From NCBI GenBank assembly GCA_016234555.1, contig JACRBJ010000081.1:62001-126000 (forward strand): a stretch of DNA of 64,000 nucleotides. The letters are read 5' to 3'. Below are positions 32,297-39,119 of this stretch, in pieces. How positions within the stretch are numbered: position 1 is the stretch's first letter; each line of letters starts with the position of its first letter. A program made the translations under genes and the position numbers. The DNA comes from Chloroflexota bacterium (lineage in GTDB: Bacteria > Chloroflexota > Anaerolineae > Anaerolineales > Villigracilaceae). The notes below the pieces were generated by a model. The model did no database searches, was not told where the DNA came from, and saw only the letters and a list, made by a program, of their open reading frames with translations.

Positions 32297-34003
32297 CTAC
32301 TTGCTGTCTGTCTCTTTGTGCTGGCGAACCAACTCACGACGCAGGATTTTGCCGACCGTAGTCTTGGGTAGTTCACTGCGGAACTCGTAGTGGGTGGGAA
32401 CCTTGTACGCGGCCAGCCGTTCCTTGCACCAGGCCTTGAGTTCCTCTTCGGTGATGGTCTGCCCGGGCTTGAGCACGATCCAGGCCTTGACTGTCTCGCC
32501 GCGATACGGATCGGGGATGCCCGCCACGCCGACTTCCATGATCTTCGGGTTGGCGGCCAGGGCCTCCTCCACCTCGCGCGGCCAGACCTGGAATCCACCC
32601 GGCTTGATCAGTTCCTTCTTGCGGTCGACAATGTAGAAATAGCCATCCTCGTCCATCTGGGCGATGTCGCCCGTGAACAGCCAGACCCTGCCGTCCTTCA
32701 TCGTGCGCAGGGAGTTGGAGGTCTCAGTCGGCATGTTGTGATAGCCCTTCATGACCTGCGGACCGTTGATGATGATCTCGCCGACTTCGCCCTGGCCGAG
32801 TTCGGTCTCGCCGTCGTCCAGGCTGACGATCTTCACGTCCACGTCGGGCAGGGGCATGCCGATGGAGCCGGTCTTGTTCACGCCGTTGAGAGGGTTGCAG
32901 TGCGTGGCGGTCGGCGCCTCGGACAGGCCGTAGCCTTCGAAGACCTTGCCTCCCGTCAGCTTCTCGAATTGTTCCTTGGTCTCGCGCAGCAGCGCAGCCG
33001 ACCCCGAGATGCAGGCCTTGATCGAAGACAGGTCGTATTTGCCCGCCTTCACGTCGGGGTGGTTGTTGATGCCGTTATACAGCGCAGGCACACCGGGGAA
33101 GATGGTGGCCTTGTATTTGGTGATGTTTTCCAGCACGTCCTTCAAGTCGCGCGCGTTTGGCACCATGACCATGCTGCCGCCGTTCGACATGGCAAAGTTC
33201 ATGCCCGCCACCATGCCGTAGACGTGGAAGAGCGGGATGGCCATCAGCACCACTTCCTTGCCTGGTTCGAGGCCCGTCATCCACGACTTGATCTGGAGGG
33301 TATTGGCCACCACGTTGCGGTGCATGGCCACGGCGCCCTTCGAGACGCCCGTGGTCCCGCCCGAGTACTGGAACAGGGCCGTGTCATCGGGACCAATCTC
33401 CAGGGCGGGGCGTTTTGCGTTGGCGTATTTGGCGATCAGGTCCTGCATCCAAACCTCGCCCTCGCCGAGTCCGCCCTCGATGCGGAAGCCGCCTTTCTTC
33501 TCCTTTGCCAGGGTAAACAGCACACGCAGGAGCGGCGGGAGGGCCTCCTTCAAGTTGGTCACAATCAACTTCTTGATCTTGGTCTTGGGTTGGGCGGCCT
33601 TGATCGTCTTGTAGAAGTTGGTCATCACGAACATCACTTCGATGCCCGCGTCGCTGGCCTGGTGCTCGATCTCGGGTGCGGTGTAGAGGGGATTGGTGGC
33701 CACCACCACGCCGCCCGCCTTGAGGATGGCGTAATAGGCCATCACGAATTGCGGCGTGTTCGGCATGAAGATACCCACACGGTCGCCCTTCTTGACGCCC
33801 ATGTCCACCAGCGCCGCGGCCAAATGGTCGGTGATCTCGTTCATCTCCTTGTATGCAACAACCGCGCCCTTGAAGATCGTACAGGCGCGGTCGGGATACT
33901 TGCGCGCGGAATCATCCAAAAAATGAAACAGCGGCGCTTGCGGATATTCGATTGCCTCGGGTACCCCTTTGTCGTAATGTGCCACCCACGGTCGGTCCTT
34001 CAT
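32297..34003 (-). CDS. fadD: Long-chain fatty acyl-CoA synthetase
   Basis: 568 residues. AMP-binding enzyme with YSGGTTGVSKGAV (P-loop-like motif), GYGLSEAPTATHCNP, LFTGDIAQMDEDGYFYIVDRKKELIKPGG, and the C-terminal catalytic Lys in LPKTTVGKILRRELV. The family activates long-chain acids to acyl-CoA via acyl-AMP for beta-oxidation or lipid synthesis. AAGGAGGAGG precedes the ATG. Its own promoter lies at 34039-34066. Converges with ftsH. Confidence 0.93.
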   Translation of the reverse strand: MKDRPWVAHYDKGVPEAIEYPQAPLFHFLDDSARKYPDRACTIFKGAVVAYKEMNEITDHLAAALVDMGVKKGDRVGIFMPNTPQFVMAYYAILKAGGVVVATNPLYTAPEIEHQASDAGIEVMFVMTNFYKTIKAAQPKTKIKKLIVTNLKEALPPLLRVLFTLAKEKKGGFRIEGGLGEGEVWMQDLIAKYANAKRPALEIGPDDTALFQYSGGTTGVSKGAVAMHRNVVANTLQIKSWMTGLEPGKEVVLMAIPLFHVYGMVAGMNFAMSNGGSMVMVPNARDLKDVLENITKYKATIFPGVPALYNGINNHPDVKAGKYDLSSIKACISGSAALLRETKEQFEKLTGGKVFEGYGLSEAPTATHCNPLNGVNKTGSIGMPLPDVDVKIVSLDDGETELGQGEVGEIIINGPQVMKGYHNMPTETSNSLRTMKDGRVWLFTGDIAQMDEDGYFYIVDRKKELIKPGGFQVWPREVEEALAANPKIMEVGVAGIPDPYRGETVKAWIVLKPGQTITEEELKAWCKERLAAYKVPTHYEFRSELPKTTVGKILRRELVRQHKETDSK

Positions 34004-34038
34004 TGTGCCTCCTCCTTTAGCTGGTTTACGTTTGAATT

Positions 34039-34066
34039 AGTATAGCTTGAAAAAATGAAAAGTCAA
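34039..34066 (-). promoter_or_regulatory. Promoter of fadD
   Basis: TTGACT (34061-34066) and TATACT (34039-34044) with a 16-bp spacer on the minus strand, between miaA stop and fadD start. AT-rich spacer. Confidence 0.65.
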
Positions 34067-34069
34067 TAT

Positions 34070-34996
34070 TCAGGCGAATTTCTTCTGATGGATGAGCGTC
34101 ATCACTTTTTCGAGCACATCCGCATCGCCCGCCTCGAACCAGTGGATATTGGGGTCGGACTCCTTGAACCAGTTGCCCTGGCGGCGGACGAAGATGCGCG
34201 TGATGCGTTTCATCTGGACCTGGGCCTGTTCCCCGCTCATTTGGCCGCCCAACACCTGACAGCACTCCCGATACCCGATCCCCGACATGGATGGCAATTC
34301 GGGCGAATAGCCCCTGGCCAGCAGGGCGCGGACTTCGTCCAGCAAGCCCGCCGCGAACATGGCTTCGATGCGCGCATCCAATCGCGCGTATAGTTCCTCG
34401 CGCGGACGCTTGAGTCCGACGGTCAGCAGGTCGTAGGGTGAATCGCTTTGCCCGCGCTGTTCGGAGAATTTCCTGCCCGTGGTGAAGATCACCTCCAGGG
34501 CGCGGATGGTGCGGCGCACATTGCGCAGGTCGATCACGGCGGCGGCCTCAGGGTCGAGGGCCTTCAACTTTTCATACAGCCACTCTTTCCCTCTTTCTTC
34601 AGCCAGCTTTTCCAGTTCGGTCCGCAGCCTTGAATCTGGCACCACCTCGGGCGGAGTCCAGCCCTGGGTCACCGCGCGGACGTATTGTCCCGTCCCGCCG
34701 ACCAGCAGCGGCAGTTTTCCGCGCGCGTGAATGTCTGCGATGATTTTCTGCGCTGTCTGCTGGAACATGGCCAGCGACCAGGTCTCATTGGGGTCGGCCA
34801 CGTTGATCAAGTGATGCGGCGCGCGCGCCTGCTCCGCGGGCGTGGGCTTGGCGGTGCCAATATCCATGCCGCGGTAGAACAGGCGCGAATCGGCCGAGAC
34901 GATCTCGCCATTGAGTCGTTCCGCCAGGCGGATGGCGAGTTCGGTCTTGCCTACAGCCGTCGGGCCGACAAGGAGGAGCAGGGGAGGTTTGGTCAT
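34070..34996 (-). CDS. miaA: tRNA dimethylallyltransferase MiaA
   Basis: 308 residues. P-loop LLLLVGPTAVGKTELAIRLA at the N-terminus, SADSRLFYRGMDIGTAKPT for substrate contact, LPLLVGGTGQYVRAV, and NVRRTIRALEV. It adds a dimethylallyl group to A37 of tRNAs reading U-starting codons. Start at ATG 34996 gives the usual length; the frame stays open 23 codons upstream without homology. Downstream of yraN. Confidence 0.95.
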   Translation of the reverse strand: MTKPPLLLLVGPTAVGKTELAIRLAERLNGEIVSADSRLFYRGMDIGTAKPTPAEQARAPHHLINVADPNETWSLAMFQQTAQKIIADIHARGKLPLLVGGTGQYVRAVTQGWTPPEVVPDSRLRTELEKLAEERGKEWLYEKLKALDPEAAAVIDLRNVRRTIRALEVIFTTGRKFSEQRGQSDSPYDLLTVGLKRPREELYARLDARIEAMFAAGLLDEVRALLARGYSPELPSMSGIGYRECCQVLGGQMSGEQAQVQMKRITRIFVRRQGNWFKESDPNIHWFEAGDADVLEKVMTLIHQKKFA

Positions 34997-35048
34997 GGTT
35001 GTTGGATCCAGATAACGATACCATAAACGAAAGGACCATCCCTTGAAA

Positions 35049-35414
35049 TCATATTGCACTCTCAAAATATGTGATGACCGGTTTCATACCTGGCCTGCCT
35101 TCGACGGAGATGACGTCGATCTGCCAATGGTCGACGGCGTGCTCGGCGGCGTAATGTTCGGCGGCGGCCAGCATGTGTTGTTGTTTGCGCGCGGAGACGG
35201 CCACCTCGGGCGGACCGAAACTGGCCGAGGTGCGCGTCTTGACCTCGACAAAGAGGGTCACATCTCCGTGTTGGGCGACCAGGTCGATCTCGCCGTAGGG
35301 GGTGCGGACGTTGCGGGCCAGCACCTCGCAGCCTTGCGCAATGAGATACTCGGCGGCGGCGGATTCGCCCCAGCGGCCGATGCGTTGGTTGTGGGTGGGA
35401 AGTTTGGCGGGCAT
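35049..35414 (-). CDS. YraN/UPF0102 family nuclease-like protein
   Basis: 121 residues. Small restriction-endonuclease-like fold: GRWGESAAAEYLIAQG, YGEIDLVAQHGDVTLFVEVKTR with catalytic-type Glu/Asp/ExK, and ARKQQHMLAAAEHYAA. The family is common beside rnhB/dprA and is of uncertain role, perhaps Holliday-junction or recombination intermediate processing. ATG 35414 preferred over TTG 35447, though neither has a good ribosome site. Confidence 0.9.
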   Translation of the reverse strand: MPAKLPTHNQRIGRWGESAAAEYLIAQGCEVLARNVRTPYGEIDLVAQHGDVTLFVEVKTRTSASFGPPEVAVSARKQQHMLAAAEHYAAEHAVDHWQIDVISVEGRPGMKPVITYFESAI

Positions 35415-35471
35415 GATATGGGTGTTGTGTTTCAGAGAACCAGTCAAAAGTCGGGAGACTTTTGAATCCGT

Positions 35472-36674
35472 TCAGCTCAGGAATTTTTCCACCAGGCTGC
35501 GCAGGCGCGCATCCCAACGGCGTTTGCGAGGGGTGAAATCGTAGACCAGGCGCTCGTAGTGCTTGAGCATCAGTTTGGTGGTGCGCTCGATGGCGTATTG
35601 GGTGGAGGCCTTTCGGGCTGAGTCGCCCATTTGGCGGAGCAGGCCACGGTCCAGGCACAGGCGGGTCAATTTGGCGGTATAGGCCGCCAGGTCGTGAGTC
35701 GCCAGGAAGCCGGTCTTTCCATCCTCGACCGTATCGCCCACGCCGGGCGAGTGGATGCCGACCACGGGCAGGCCTGCGCCCATCGCCTCGATGACCGAGA
35801 GTGGATGCACCTCCGTGACCGAGGCCGTGACGAAAATGTTGCACATGGCCAGGTAGGCGGGCAGCTGGTCGTAGGGGATCAGGCCCGTGAAACGGACGCG
35901 GTGTTGAATGTCGAGCTCGACGATCAGGGATTGAATCTCTTCCATGACCAGCTGCGCCCCGCTGCCGACGATCATCAGGTGAACGTTATCGATGGCCTGG
36001 GCCACGCCCGCAAAGGCCCGCAGCAGGAAATCCAGGTTTTTCTCGATCGCCACCCGCCCCGCATAGACGAGCAGGATGTCGCCCGGTTTGTAGCCGAAAT
36101 CCGAGCGCTCGAGCGGCTGGGCCGCGTGGAAGCGATGCAAATCCACGCCGTTAGGCACGACCTCGATGTGACTCTCCACGTTGAGCTGACGCAGAACTTT
36201 TTCCATGCCCACCGAGGGCGAGATGACCAGGTCCACTGCATTGCAAAAGGAGGGCATGTATGCCTGCAATAGTCCCTGGCTGACCTCCTCGGGCATGATC
36301 GGCAGGTAGGCCTGGGCGTACAGGTCATAGCGGGTGTGGTTGGTGAAGATGACCGGGATTTGCAGCGGACGGCAATAGTGCAGGGCCAGGCGTCCGCTCA
36401 GAAAGGGGTGGTGGACGTGTACCACATCCATGGTTTGGAGGGTTTTCCTGGCCGCGCGCGAATAGCGCAGGGACAGGTAGTACCCTGTATCGGCCAGGGG
36501 CAGGCCGGGCGAACGGATGATGCGCGGCTCGTCATCCTGGTGCTCCAGGTCGCCGAACGTGAAGACATACACATCGTGGCCGGCTTGTTCCAGATAGCGC
36601 TTATTCAGCTCGATGTAGTTTGTGATGCCGCTAATGTGCGGTTTGTACGTATCCGCCATCATTCCAATGCGCAT
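35472..36674 (-). CDS. GT4-family glycosyltransferase
   Basis: 400 residues. Two Rossmann-like halves: RIGMMADTYKPHISGITNYIELNKRYLEQAGHDVYVFTFG at the start, VVPNGVDLHRFH between, LLVYAGRVAIEKNLDFLLRAF at the beginning of the C-terminal domain, and the EVHPLSVIEAMGAGLPVVG nucleotide-sugar motif (ExxxxxxxE-like). Most like diacylglycerol or polyprenol glycosyltransferases (GDP-mannose or UDP-glucose dependent). AGAGG precedes the ATG. Acceptor unknown. Upstream of yraN-miaA on the same strand. Confidence 0.92.
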   Translation of the reverse strand: MRIGMMADTYKPHISGITNYIELNKRYLEQAGHDVYVFTFGDLEHQDDEPRIIRSPGLPLADTGYYLSLRYSRAARKTLQTMDVVHVHHPFLSGRLALHYCRPLQIPVIFTNHTRYDLYAQAYLPIMPEEVSQGLLQAYMPSFCNAVDLVISPSVGMEKVLRQLNVESHIEVVPNGVDLHRFHAAQPLERSDFGYKPGDILLVYAGRVAIEKNLDFLLRAFAGVAQAIDNVHLMIVGSGAQLVMEEIQSLIVELDIQHRVRFTGLIPYDQLPAYLAMCNIFVTASVTEVHPLSVIEAMGAGLPVVGIHSPGVGDTVEDGKTGFLATHDLAAYTAKLTRLCLDRGLLRQMGDSARKASTQYAIERTTKLMLKHYERLVYDFTPRKRRWDARLRSLVEKFLS

Positions 36675-36750
36675 GAGACCTCTTCTCTTGTGTGACAATG
36701 CTACGCCATCCTGGGATGCAAGTCAAGCGACTTTTGTAGGGGGTATCGTT

Positions 36751-36771
36751 GCGCAAATTTCCAATTTGCGC
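36751..36771. repeat. Short palindrome (CAAATT-NCC-AATTTG family)
   Basis: GCGCAAATT and AATTTGCGC around TCC. Same architecture as those at 41307-41327 and 41355-41375 in the oxidoreductase gene. Lies in the divergent promoter region before the sulfur carrier gene. Confidence 0.7.
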
Positions 36772-36794
36772 GACAGGAGCATCATTTTGTTTTC

Positions 36795-36803
36795 TGGTAG
36801 AAT
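36795..36803 (+). promoter_or_regulatory. Extended -10 promoter of the sulfur carrier operon
   Basis: TGG TAGAAT at 36795-36803, matching an extended -10. A clear -35 is absent. ATG follows 17 bp later. Confidence 0.45.
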
Positions 36804-36820
36804 GACTCTTCGAGGTAAAA

Positions 36821-37015
36821 ATGTCGGCAAAATTGGTTTTACGCGATAAGGAATACGAAGTGCGCGCGGGCATGACCCTGCTGGATGCGTTGAAGAAAAG
36901 CGATATCGTGCCCGAGGGGGTGATCGCCGTGCGCGATGGCGTCCTGCTCGTGGACGATGAGATCCTCAGGAACGGTGACGTGATCAAGCTGGTCGCTGTC
37001 ATCTCGGGCGGCTGA
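36821..37015 (+). CDS. ThiS/MoaD-like sulfur carrier, probable TtuB
   Basis: 64 residues, ubiquitin-like. It ends exactly in GG, the C-terminus that is adenylated and thiocarboxylated in ThiS, MoaD and TtuB. The middle reads YEVRAGMTLLDALKKSDIVPEGVIAVRDGVLL, then NGDVIKLVAVISGG. The gene ends three bases before a TtuA-like thiolase gene, so its role is most likely to carry sulfur for tRNA thiolation. I use the name by this context only. Confidence 0.85.
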   Translation: MSAKLVLRDKEYEVRAGMTLLDALKKSDIVPEGVIAVRDGVLLVDDEILRNGDVIKLVAVISGG

Positions 37016-37018
37016 GCC

Positions 37019-37939
37019 ATGAAGTGTAAAAAGTGCGGACAAAAAGCCTCGTTCAACATGCGCCAGCATAAACTGGCGCTGTGCAGGGAGCATTACCTGG
37101 AGTGGGTTCCCGAGCAGACCGAGCGCTTCATCAAAAAATACGGGATGTTTACCCGCGAGGACAGGATCCTGGTGGCCGTCTCGGGCGGCAAGGACTCGCT
37201 CTCGTTGTGGGATATCCTCATCCGCCTCGGCTACCAGGCGGACGGGATGTACATCGGCCTGGGCATCGACGGGGGCATCCAGTACTCGTCCGAGTCGCAG
37301 CGGTTGACGCAGGAATTCGCTGAGGCGCGCGGACTGAAGCTGCACGTGGTGGACGTGGAGCGCGAGCACGGCCAGTCGATTCCCATGCTGGCGATGAAGA
37401 CCCACCGCGGATTCGACAAGCCGTGTTCCGTGTGCGGACTGGTCAAGCGCCATGAAATGAACCGCATCGCGCGCGACCTGGGGTATAACGTTCTCGCAAC
37501 GGGCCACAATCTGGACGATGAGGCGGCGGTGCTCTTCGGCAACACCCTGGCCTGGGAGGGCACATACCTGCTGCGGCAGGGTCCTGTCCTGCCCGCGGCG
37601 GATGGGCTGGCGCGCAAGGTCAAGCCATTGTGTCGTTTCTACGAGCGGGAGATGACGGCCTACGCGCTGCTCTCGGGCATCGAATATATCTACGAGGAAT
37701 GTCCCTTCGCGGAAGGCTCCACATCCATTTATTACAAGGAACTGCTCAATCAGTTGGAGACGACCCGCCCCGGCGCAAAGCTGACCTTTTATCTGCGCTT
37801 CCTCGAAGCCCGAACCAATGGACTATTCCGCGAAAAGCCCGAGGTGGTGCAGAATATGCATCCATGCAGCAAGTGTGGGCAGTCGACCACCGCGCCCGAC
37901 CTGTGTTCGTTTTGCCGCATGATCGAGAAAGTCAAATAA
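37019..37939 (+). CDS. TtuA/NcsA-type tRNA thiolase
   Basis: 306 residues. N-terminal zinc finger with CKKC (3-6) and C22/H25; PP-loop VSGGKDS at 55-60; a CSVCG pair near 138-141 and Cys in EECPFAE near 227 correspond to [4Fe-4S] ligands; a C-terminal zinc finger with CSKC and CSFC near 283-301. Family members attach sulfur to tRNA (2-thiouridine at wobble, or 5-methyl-2-thiouridine at 54 for TtuA). The adjacent GG-ended carrier favours the TtuA reading. Confidence 0.9.
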   Translation: MKCKKCGQKASFNMRQHKLALCREHYLEWVPEQTERFIKKYGMFTREDRILVAVSGGKDSLSLWDILIRLGYQADGMYIGLGIDGGIQYSSESQRLTQEFAEARGLKLHVVDVEREHGQSIPMLAMKTHRGFDKPCSVCGLVKRHEMNRIARDLGYNVLATGHNLDDEAAVLFGNTLAWEGTYLLRQGPVLPAADGLARKVKPLCRFYEREMTAYALLSGIEYIYEECPFAEGSTSIYYKELLNQLETTRPGAKLTFYLRFLEARTNGLFREKPEVVQNMHPCSKCGQSTTAPDLCSFCRMIEKVK

Positions 37940-37960
37940 TCCAAGGTGTAGGAGAGACCC

Positions 37961-38968
37961 ATGACAGCCAACAATAACTCCAAGGTAAAGCAGCCGCCTG
38001 TTCTGTTCGACAAGACCCAGGCCCTGATCGGACGTTTGAACAAGATCCTGGGTGGAACCTTGATCACCTACTGGAATAATCCCCGTGGAAGCGTCTGCCA
38101 GGATGATGTGGTGGCGCTGTACGAATTGCTCGAAAACCTGGGCAAGCAGGAGACGATCTATCTGTTCATCAAATCCAGCGGCGGGAGCGGACAGTCCTCT
38201 CTGCTGCTGGTCAATTTGCTGCGCCAGCACTGCGATAAGGCGATAGCTGTCATTCCGCTGGAGTGCGCCTCGGCTGCCACGATGATCGCCCTGGGCGCGA
38301 ACGAGATCCAGATGGGGCCGATGGCCTACCTGACCGCCGTGGACACGTCCCTGACGCATTCGCTTTCGCCCATCGACCGCGACAATGACCGCGTCAGCGT
38401 CAGCCTGGACGAATTGACGCGCGTGGTGCGCCTGTGGCAGGCCCAGAACGCGGACGCCAAGGGCAATCCGTACCAGGAACTCTTCCAGTACGTGCATCCG
38501 CTGGTGATCGGGGCGGTGGATCGGGCCGAGTCTTTGTCGATCATGCTGTGCAAGGAGATCCTCTCGCACCACATCAAGGATGAAAAGGTGGCCGACCAGA
38601 TCGCGTCCACGCTGAACTCGAAGTATCCGTCGCACAGTTACCCGATCCTGTACAACGAGGCCCAGCGCATCGGCCTGAATGTGGCGCGGCTCGATCCGCA
38701 GGTCAACTCGCTGCTGCTGGAACTGAACGAACTCTACAGCGAGATGGGCCAGCGCGCAACGACCGACTTCGACGATACCCACGCCCACGGCAACGAGATT
38801 CTTAATATCTGGGAGTCGACCGACGTGCAGGTCTTGTACCAGCAGGATAAGGACTGGTTCTATCGCACCGAGGAGCGCCGCTGGATCACGCTCAACGACA
38901 ACTCTTCCTGGCGCCGCCTGCAAAAGGTCGGCAACAAGGTGGAGAAGTCCATTCTGCATATCGCATAG
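37961..38968 (+). CDS. SDH-type serine protease (ClpP/crotonase fold)
   Basis: 335 residues. ClpP-like core: IYLFIKSSGGSGQSSLLLVNLL, PLECASAATMIALGANEIQMGPMAYLTAVD with the candidate nucleophile Ser104, resembling the serine-dehydrogenase-proteinase (SDH) family and SppA. No signal peptide or membrane helix, so cytosolic. About 150 C-terminal residues after the core are polar. Function in this genome is unknown; SDH family proteases bind or cleave other proteins in membranes of archaea and bacteria. Starts 22 bp after the thiolase; may be cotranscribed. Confidence 0.75.
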   Translation: MTANNNSKVKQPPVLFDKTQALIGRLNKILGGTLITYWNNPRGSVCQDDVVALYELLENLGKQETIYLFIKSSGGSGQSSLLLVNLLRQHCDKAIAVIPLECASAATMIALGANEIQMGPMAYLTAVDTSLTHSLSPIDRDNDRVSVSLDELTRVVRLWQAQNADAKGNPYQELFQYVHPLVIGAVDRAESLSIMLCKEILSHHIKDEKVADQIASTLNSKYPSHSYPILYNEAQRIGLNVARLDPQVNSLLLELNELYSEMGQRATTDFDDTHAHGNEILNIWESTDVQVLYQQDKDWFYRTEERRWITLNDNSSWRRLQKVGNKVEKSILHIA

Positions 38969-39002
38969 TCAATTTTATGGCGTTCCGGGGGCGTTCGCCC
39001 CA

Positions 39003-39035
39003 AAGCAACTTCCCGGTTGAAGGAGGAGGTTGCTT
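39003..39035 (+). other. Hairpin after the SDH-type protease gene
   Basis: AAGCAAC and GTTGCTT with further pairing inside (about 11 bp including one T-G) enclose a loop holding GGTTGA. No T-run follows. It may end or stabilize the upstream transcript. Confidence 0.35.
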
Positions 39036-39062
39036 GGCAAGAACGCTCGCAACGGCATAACG

Positions 39063-39102
39063 GAAATTCTTGGTGTTGCAGAAGTGCGACAACAAGAATT
39101 TC
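39063..39102. promoter_or_regulatory. Inverted repeat overlapping the -35 region of the oxidoreductase gene
   Basis: GAAATTCTTGGTGTTGC and GCGACAACAAGAATTTC match 15 of 17 positions around a 6-bp centre. It ends six bases upstream of a TACAAT -10. Could be an operator or another inserted palindrome. Confidence 0.4.
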
Positions 39103-39107
39103 TGCAT

Positions 39108-39113
39108 TACAAT
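39108..39113 (+). promoter_or_regulatory. Leaderless-type -10 box of the oxidoreductase gene
   Basis: TACAAT at 39108-39113, six bases before ATG 39120, with no Shine-Dalgarno. The transcript would start at or next to the ATG. Confidence 0.5.
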
Positions 39114-39119
39114 CCCCGC

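Noticed and set aside
30691..32598. 635-codon minus-strand frame opposite ftsH
   Set aside because: A shadow of the highly conserved FtsH frame; no ribosome site or recognizable motif.
32390..34045. 551-codon plus-strand frame opposite fadD
   Set aside because: His/Gly-rich antisense reading of a well-identified acyl-CoA synthetase.
39063..39102. CIRCE heat-shock operator
   Set aside because: Arms do not match TTAGCACTC/GAGTGCTAA and the spacer is six rather than nine bases.
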